Assembly (NCBI RefSeq): GCF_000276665.1
Contig: NW_004955427.1
Span: 4,401,516-4,465,515 of the forward strand
DNA length: 64,000 nucleotides
Source: Chinchilla lanigera
Lineage: Eukaryota > Chordata > Mammalia > Rodentia > Chinchillidae
Reading direction: 5' to 3'
Part shown: one piece after another, positions 59,431 through 64,000 of the stretch
How positions within the stretch are numbered: position 1 is the stretch's first letter
How the letters are laid out: each line of letters starts with the position of its first letter
Translations under genes and position numbers: made by a program
The notes under the pieces: model-generated
Database searches by the model: none
Told to the model about the DNA's origin: nothing
The model's input: the letters and a program-made list of their open reading frames with translations, nothing else

Positions 59431-60638
59431 TCTATATTCGATCATACGTCATACAGATCAAAACTCCTCTCTGTGCCAGTCAGAAAAAGAGAGAGAGCTT
59501 GTTTTTGTCTAGCCCTGACAACGACCAGTTACTAGTTACTAAAAATTCCTACATACTCGTCTGTGTGCCACTCTGAAAATAAGTGGTTAACAGAATCAAG
59601 GACACTTCAAACAAACATGAAATGACTGCTGGTAAAATAGAGGCAGCACGCAGCCATGACTAGGACTAATGAGCCCTTGCGTGAGCTGACTGGTCCTCAA
59701 TTACTTGTCTATGACAAGTTACAAGGAAGTTACAAGTTACAAGGAAGACTCCACTCTTCCTTTTTTTCCTATCTTCTTTCCTTTTTAGTAAAACTGTTAA
59801 TGCTATTTTTTTTTTTTTCTGAACAAGCCAGATATACGTCAAGATCAAATTCTTGGGTATATTGTTCTCTTATTCTCAGATGATCTTCCTTTAGAGAGCC
59901 TCACGATTTACTCTCTCATTCACTAAATCCACAGAAAAACATTATTTAACTCTCAAGGCCTTCTCTGCCCCTCTTATACAAAAGAGCGTCACCTGCATTC
60001 TCAGTTTTAATAGATCCTTTTCTGCTTTATATTTCTTTATATTACTTGATATTCTAAATCAAATGAAAATTATGCAACTTAACTACTTTTTGTCAAATTC
60101 TCCCTTCTTTTTAAATACTATTTTTCTATGATTTTAAATACAATGTCTTGTTCACCTAAAGGCGTTTTTAGTTGTCATCTGCAACAATATTTTATGTATA
60201 ACTGTAAAAATACTCTAAATTAAACAGAGTTATGTCACTGGTGACAGATTCACTATGATTTCAGAGACATGAAAATATATGTAAATGGAAATTGGAAATC
60301 ATTAAAATGAAGAATTTACCATATTTTTAAGCTTCTCTTACTAGAACTAAATTTTCATAAAGACAGAGATTTCCTTCACTTCTACTCAGTTTTATAATAT
60401 CTATTGTTCATGCTACATCATAGTATCATGAAATAAATATTTGGACTTAAATGGTTTAGAAGATGTTAGCAGTTTTATCTTTAGTTGTTCTAACACACTC
60501 AATAATGCATAATCATTATTTATTTCTGCATAGTTTTTACCTCCTCTTTATCATGCAGAAGTTACATAAAGGAAAATTAAGCATTTGTCAAATTTTATAA
60601 AATTGAAGACATTTAATTTAATTTAATTTATGTGGAGG

Positions 60639-60639
<1 letters not shown>
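59431..60639. other. Unassigned stretch
   Basis: No gene or repeat recognised. Short duplications of 'AAGTTACAAGGAAG' occur near 59720-59748, and a (TTTAA)n run at 60612-60631. Confidence 0.4.

Positions 60640-60676
<37 letters not shown>
60640..60676. repeat. (GT)n microsatellite
   Basis: About 18 GT units, with a GT-TGT-GTATG degenerate end. From 60677 to 62400 I recognise no other element. Confidence 0.95.
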
Positions 60677-60677
<1 letters not shown>

Positions 60678-62400
60678 GTGTATGTCTATGGAGGTTCCAC
60701 TGAAGTTGAATTGTCTGTGTGAGACAAAATGTCATAGTTACAAGTGAGAAGTATGTTGGCTATTTCCAGGCTATTATGTTTCTCGTGGTGATCAGGTACC
60801 AAGATACTTATAGCTCTTTGCTTGTTCTGCGTGCATTCTGGTCCACCGCTCCTTTCGTAGTCTGATCTCTCTTTTGGCTCCAATTCTCTGTTCTTTCACC
60901 AGGAAATAGAAATGTAAAGTCAAGGATATAGTTATTACTACCTAAAGATATTTTGTGGAAACTGCACACACTCTCTTCTTCTGTCTCATTGACCACTGAT
61001 GTCAGTCACTTTAAGAGAAGATGGGAAATCTCGAATCATTGAAATGGATAGTCAAAATACTAGCTTTTATGTAGAACAGTACAGTTATTTGTTTTGGAAT
61101 TTATTTTCTTCATCCTGAGGAGTCTATACATAATCTCGCCATTGGAGCATTGTCACAGCTTCCTCAGAAAGTTATCTCAAGGTCCTATGCAATTACTGCT
61201 TCCATCCTTTTTTCATGGATAGGCTATATATAGCTCTTCATGTTCCAGCAATGTATAAATAATATCAAAATTTAAATTTTTATGAACACTTCTGTCACTA
61301 TTCACCTAGTGTTGGAATAGGAAAAATCCAATGAAATGAAAATTTCGTGATACAAAACAACCAGCAGTCACTGGCCATCCTTTTGATCGAATCTTATGAA
61401 GAGTGCATTTTTTAAAAGGCTGCCTTTTCATGAGAGGAGATCATTTTGTATAGGTTCTCTCATCTGAGCTGAGCACCAGGGAGTGTGACCATGCCACTGG
61501 TGTCTCAGCTGTCAAAGGCAAATCTCTGCTGGCCCATAATTATGCTTGCAGATTTTTTAGGCTTTAAATAACTACAAGCTTGTCAAAACTAGTGGTTTTC
61601 ACAGTATAATTTCCTTCTAAATGTTAAAGTTTTCTGTTCAGCTTTCTTCTCGGACATTCCACGTGCAAGTAATTATAGCCAAAGATTTCACTGGTACATT
61701 TTGCCTTAATTTGAAGGACATTTGTCTTTCATTTACTACCCATTACTTATTGTTAACTCCATTAAAAAGGTCCGAATCAGTAGATGGGGTGGAAAAGGAG
61801 TGAAAGTCTGGTCTTTCTTACAAAGAATAAAACGTGTGTGATGTAGGCTTGAGAGAACACTCTTATCATGTTCAATTATGTGCTTGATATCTACCGCTAA
61901 TAATGACCTTGATTTGGAGTACAAGCATATTTATTTCAATCTTCAGTCCCAAATGATCAGACTTGAATCAATTAATACTGTCCATCATAGGCCCAGATTG
62001 CTTTCCCAGACAGAATGAGAAAAATCTTTGTCAACTCTGAATAGTTTTCTCTGTTAAGAATCTTGATACAGGCACTGAAGAAGCATATTTTGAAATTTTA
62101 TATTATTTAGTCTGATGCTAGAGCCTCTTTGAGAATGTGATAATCCTTTATTGATAGCAGTCACACTCTCCACCAAATATTTTGACACTGCATAGTAAGT
62201 GTAATTTTAATATTTAATATTTCATGCCCCTAGGAAACATAGAAACAATTCCTCTAATCCAAAGCCGTATGTTCAGGGTTTGCAATTTACATCAATATAA
62301 CCCCGGCAACTTCTGAATTAGTTAAGATTCCTTTAGTTGAGAATGACAGAATAATCAAGAAAAGTGATGGAGATGTAAAATTCCAGTTGGTGGTCCTCAA

Positions 62401-62478
62401 CTTCCTATATTGTTACACCTTCCTATATTGGAAGGCTACACCTTCCTATATTGCTACACCTTCCTATATTGGAAGATT
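62401..62478. repeat. Small tandem repeat (41-bp period)
   Basis: 'CTTCCTATATTG' starts at 62401, 62419, 62442 and 62460, with spacing 18, 23, 18, so two 41-bp units each hold two sub-copies. The units differ by only a few bases, suggesting recent expansion. Confidence 0.85.
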
Positions 62479-62629
62479 CTTCTTTCAAACAGAGCAGAAT
62501 GATGACATTTGAGAACATGCTCTCCGATGGTGTTTTACCCGGACTGCAGTCTTTCTTAGAATCTGTGTTGTAATGTAGGACATATAACTTCATCTCTCTA
62601 TAACTTTCTAATGTACATAACTGAGTTGG

Positions 62630-62930
62630 GAGCTTTCACAGACGTGAACGTACCTGCATTACAAACATTCCTAGATGCAAACAATTGTAGAAGTAGCTCA
62701 CACGCCTGCCTGACACTGTCGTACTTGCACTGCTGTGTGCGCACTGTATCGTGCGGTAGTGTACGGTAGTACAGCACTCAATTAGCAAAACTAAACGCGA
62801 TGGTGTTGTGGAGAAGATCACTAGGAAATGCAGAGCAATAACCATGGAAATAAAAGTAAAAATAGTTTATTGACAGCTGTACTGCACTGCACTACCATTT
62901 TAATGTAACTGTAAAAGTAAAAATAGTCTA
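62630..62930. other. CpG-bearing segment, possible DNA transposon remnant
   Basis: The patch 62700-62810 has many CG dinucleotides in AT-rich surroundings and repeated 'GTACGGTAGTA'/'GTGCGGTAGTG'-like units. 'AAAAGTAAAAATAGTTTATT' near 62847 is repeated as 'AAAAGTAAAAATAGTCTATT' near 62913. Composition recalls old TcMar-type elements but no terminal inverted repeat was found. Confidence 0.25.
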
Positions 62931-63784
62931 TTTACCATATTGTGTGTGTGTTTGATTTCTTTATGCTTTACAATGTACATTTTTGCCAGAGGTGACTAAG
63001 AATCACTTTGTCACACTTGTGAATGAATTCAGCTTATAAACTTTCTCCCAGAATGAAATTTGTTCACAAGTTGGGTACTTACTGCAATAAATACCTCATA
63101 AGGTTGTTGATAGAATTAAGCAAGTTGATACTTTTAATAAACTCAGAACACTGCCAAGCAGGGAGTGAACTCTGTATGTGCTAGCTTGTGATCAGGTAGT
63201 TTTTGCTATGCCATAATTACCCAAAAATTATTGTTATGACACTATTATAGTGTCAACCACTTATGCTGCTCCAAGGTTTTTTAGTTAGTAGATTGGGTTG
63301 GTTTGGAGCAAGCATGGCTGACTTCTAGGTTGACCTTGTTCGTGGGTCTGTGGTCACCTAGCAGGTCCACTGAGCCTGGAGCTTTTGTAGTGACCTCAGA
63401 GTGACTGGGGTCTTTACGGATTTGTCCTGTGACACTCTGGCAAGCTTGTAGGAGCGTCTTCAGATGGCAAGTTCCAGGGAATAAACATTTTCCAAATCTC
63501 AACATGTGTAGTACTCACTGCATTCATGTTGGCCAAAGCAAGGAAGAAGTCAGCACATACTGAAGCAGTGCAGACAGGCTTCAGCTTTTGATGGAAAGCG
63601 TTACAATGACACAGTTGGAGAGAAGATGAATTGACAGCCACATCTGCAGTTGATTTCCATGAAGATTACTGTTTGACTTCATCCAAAGTTAATTAATATC
63701 GTCAAACGCTAGCCATCAAAGTTCCCAGTGCATCTGTAGGACGGCAAACTGTTCATTTAGTTTAAGGACAAATACTGAAGGTTT
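62931..63784. other. Unassigned stretch
   Basis: A short GT run lies at 62941-62951. Minus ORFs at 63281-63505 and 63414-63641 overlap in different frames and have no domain I know. The moderately GC-rich part at 63290-63660 may be an old repeat. Confidence 0.35.
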
Positions 63785-64000
63785 CTGTGGCAGGCAGAGT
63801 GAGTTCCACCCTTCCCATTGTGTTCACATTCTAATCTTCAGAACCCGTGAACTCATTATATTACATGACAAGAAATATAAAGGTTAGTCAGTAAGACTGA
63901 TAATCAGCTAATGTGAATTTGAGGAGACTTTTCGGTTATTCAGATGGGACTGATGTAATCACAAAGGCGGTTATACGTGAGAGTCAGTAGAGTCAGTGGC
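63785..64000 (+). repeat. MLT1-type LTR, cut by the window end
   Basis: 'GTGGCAGGCAGAGTGAGTTC', 'TTCACATTCTAATCTTCAGA', 'GTGAACTCATTATATTACAT' and 'ATTCAGATGGGACTGATGTA' with 'ATCACAAAGGCGGTTATACG' follow the order of an MLT1-type MaLR LTR. The remainder lies beyond 64000. Confidence 0.65.

Noticed and set aside
1..64000. CRISPR arrays, operons, bacterial regulatory sites or rRNA
   Set aside because: The sequence is mammalian; no regularly spaced repeats with unique spacers, no rRNA and no prokaryotic gene layout were seen.

Overview
The window is nuclear DNA of a mammal, almost certainly a rodent. It is AT-rich, has no dense ORF layout and is full of decayed interspersed repeats. Two SINE families give the lineage signal. 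One is about ten young tRNA-Ala-derived ID elements with A box TAGCTCAG and B box near GAGTTCGATTCC, ending in GGTACCGG plus an A-rich tail; several have perfect 12-16 bp target-site duplications. The other is 7SL-derived B1 elements with the internal duplication of the 'GAGTTCAAGGCCAGCCTG' block. The ID variant looks more like the beaver/kangaroo-rat/gopher side of rodents than mouse, rat or squirrel. That lineage call is inference, about 50 percent.

Layout. 0-5.5 kb: antisense L1 3' end, an ancient LTR split by an insertion, and an antisense L1/HAL1-like LINE with possible 5'UTR. 5.5-8.5 kb: no recognisable feature. 8.5-10.8 kb: a fossil gammaretrovirus-like gag fragment, an ID, a Tigger-type DNA transposon end, an LTR with a duplicated U3 block, and an old LINE 3' end. 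11-18 kb: ID elements, old LINE ends and a local duplication. 18.4-22 kb: a MaLR-type solo LTR with perfect 5-bp duplication, then a long antisense L1. 24-28.6 kb: an old LINE end and an antisense L1 interrupted by an unknown segment and a B1. 28.6-40 kb: mostly unassigned, with a candidate coding exon (minus strand, 31.4-31.7 kb), a 100-N gap inside an ID, five further IDs or B1s and an antisense MaLR LTR. 40-46.4 kb: an old LTR-like piece, a plus-strand L1 and a complete LTR-internal-LTR MaLR copy. 46.8-49.8 kb: two well-formed splice acceptors, one with a consensus donor, suggesting a short spliced transcript on the plus strand. 50-56 kb: five LTR pieces and an L1 3' end. 56.5-59.4 kb: two mariner-derived copies in which two transposase C-terminal segments face outward. 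59.4-64 kb: simple repeats and an MLT1-type LTR cut by the window edge.

No complete protein-coding gene, rRNA, tRNA gene or CRISPR array is supported. The window reads as intergenic or deep intronic DNA, and the only gene-like signals are the two exon candidates, on opposite strands. I found no clear novel biological system; the best second-look items are the fold-back mariner pair, the two exon candidates and the gag fossil. Repeat family names rest on remembered consensus sequences and should be confirmed with a repeat search.
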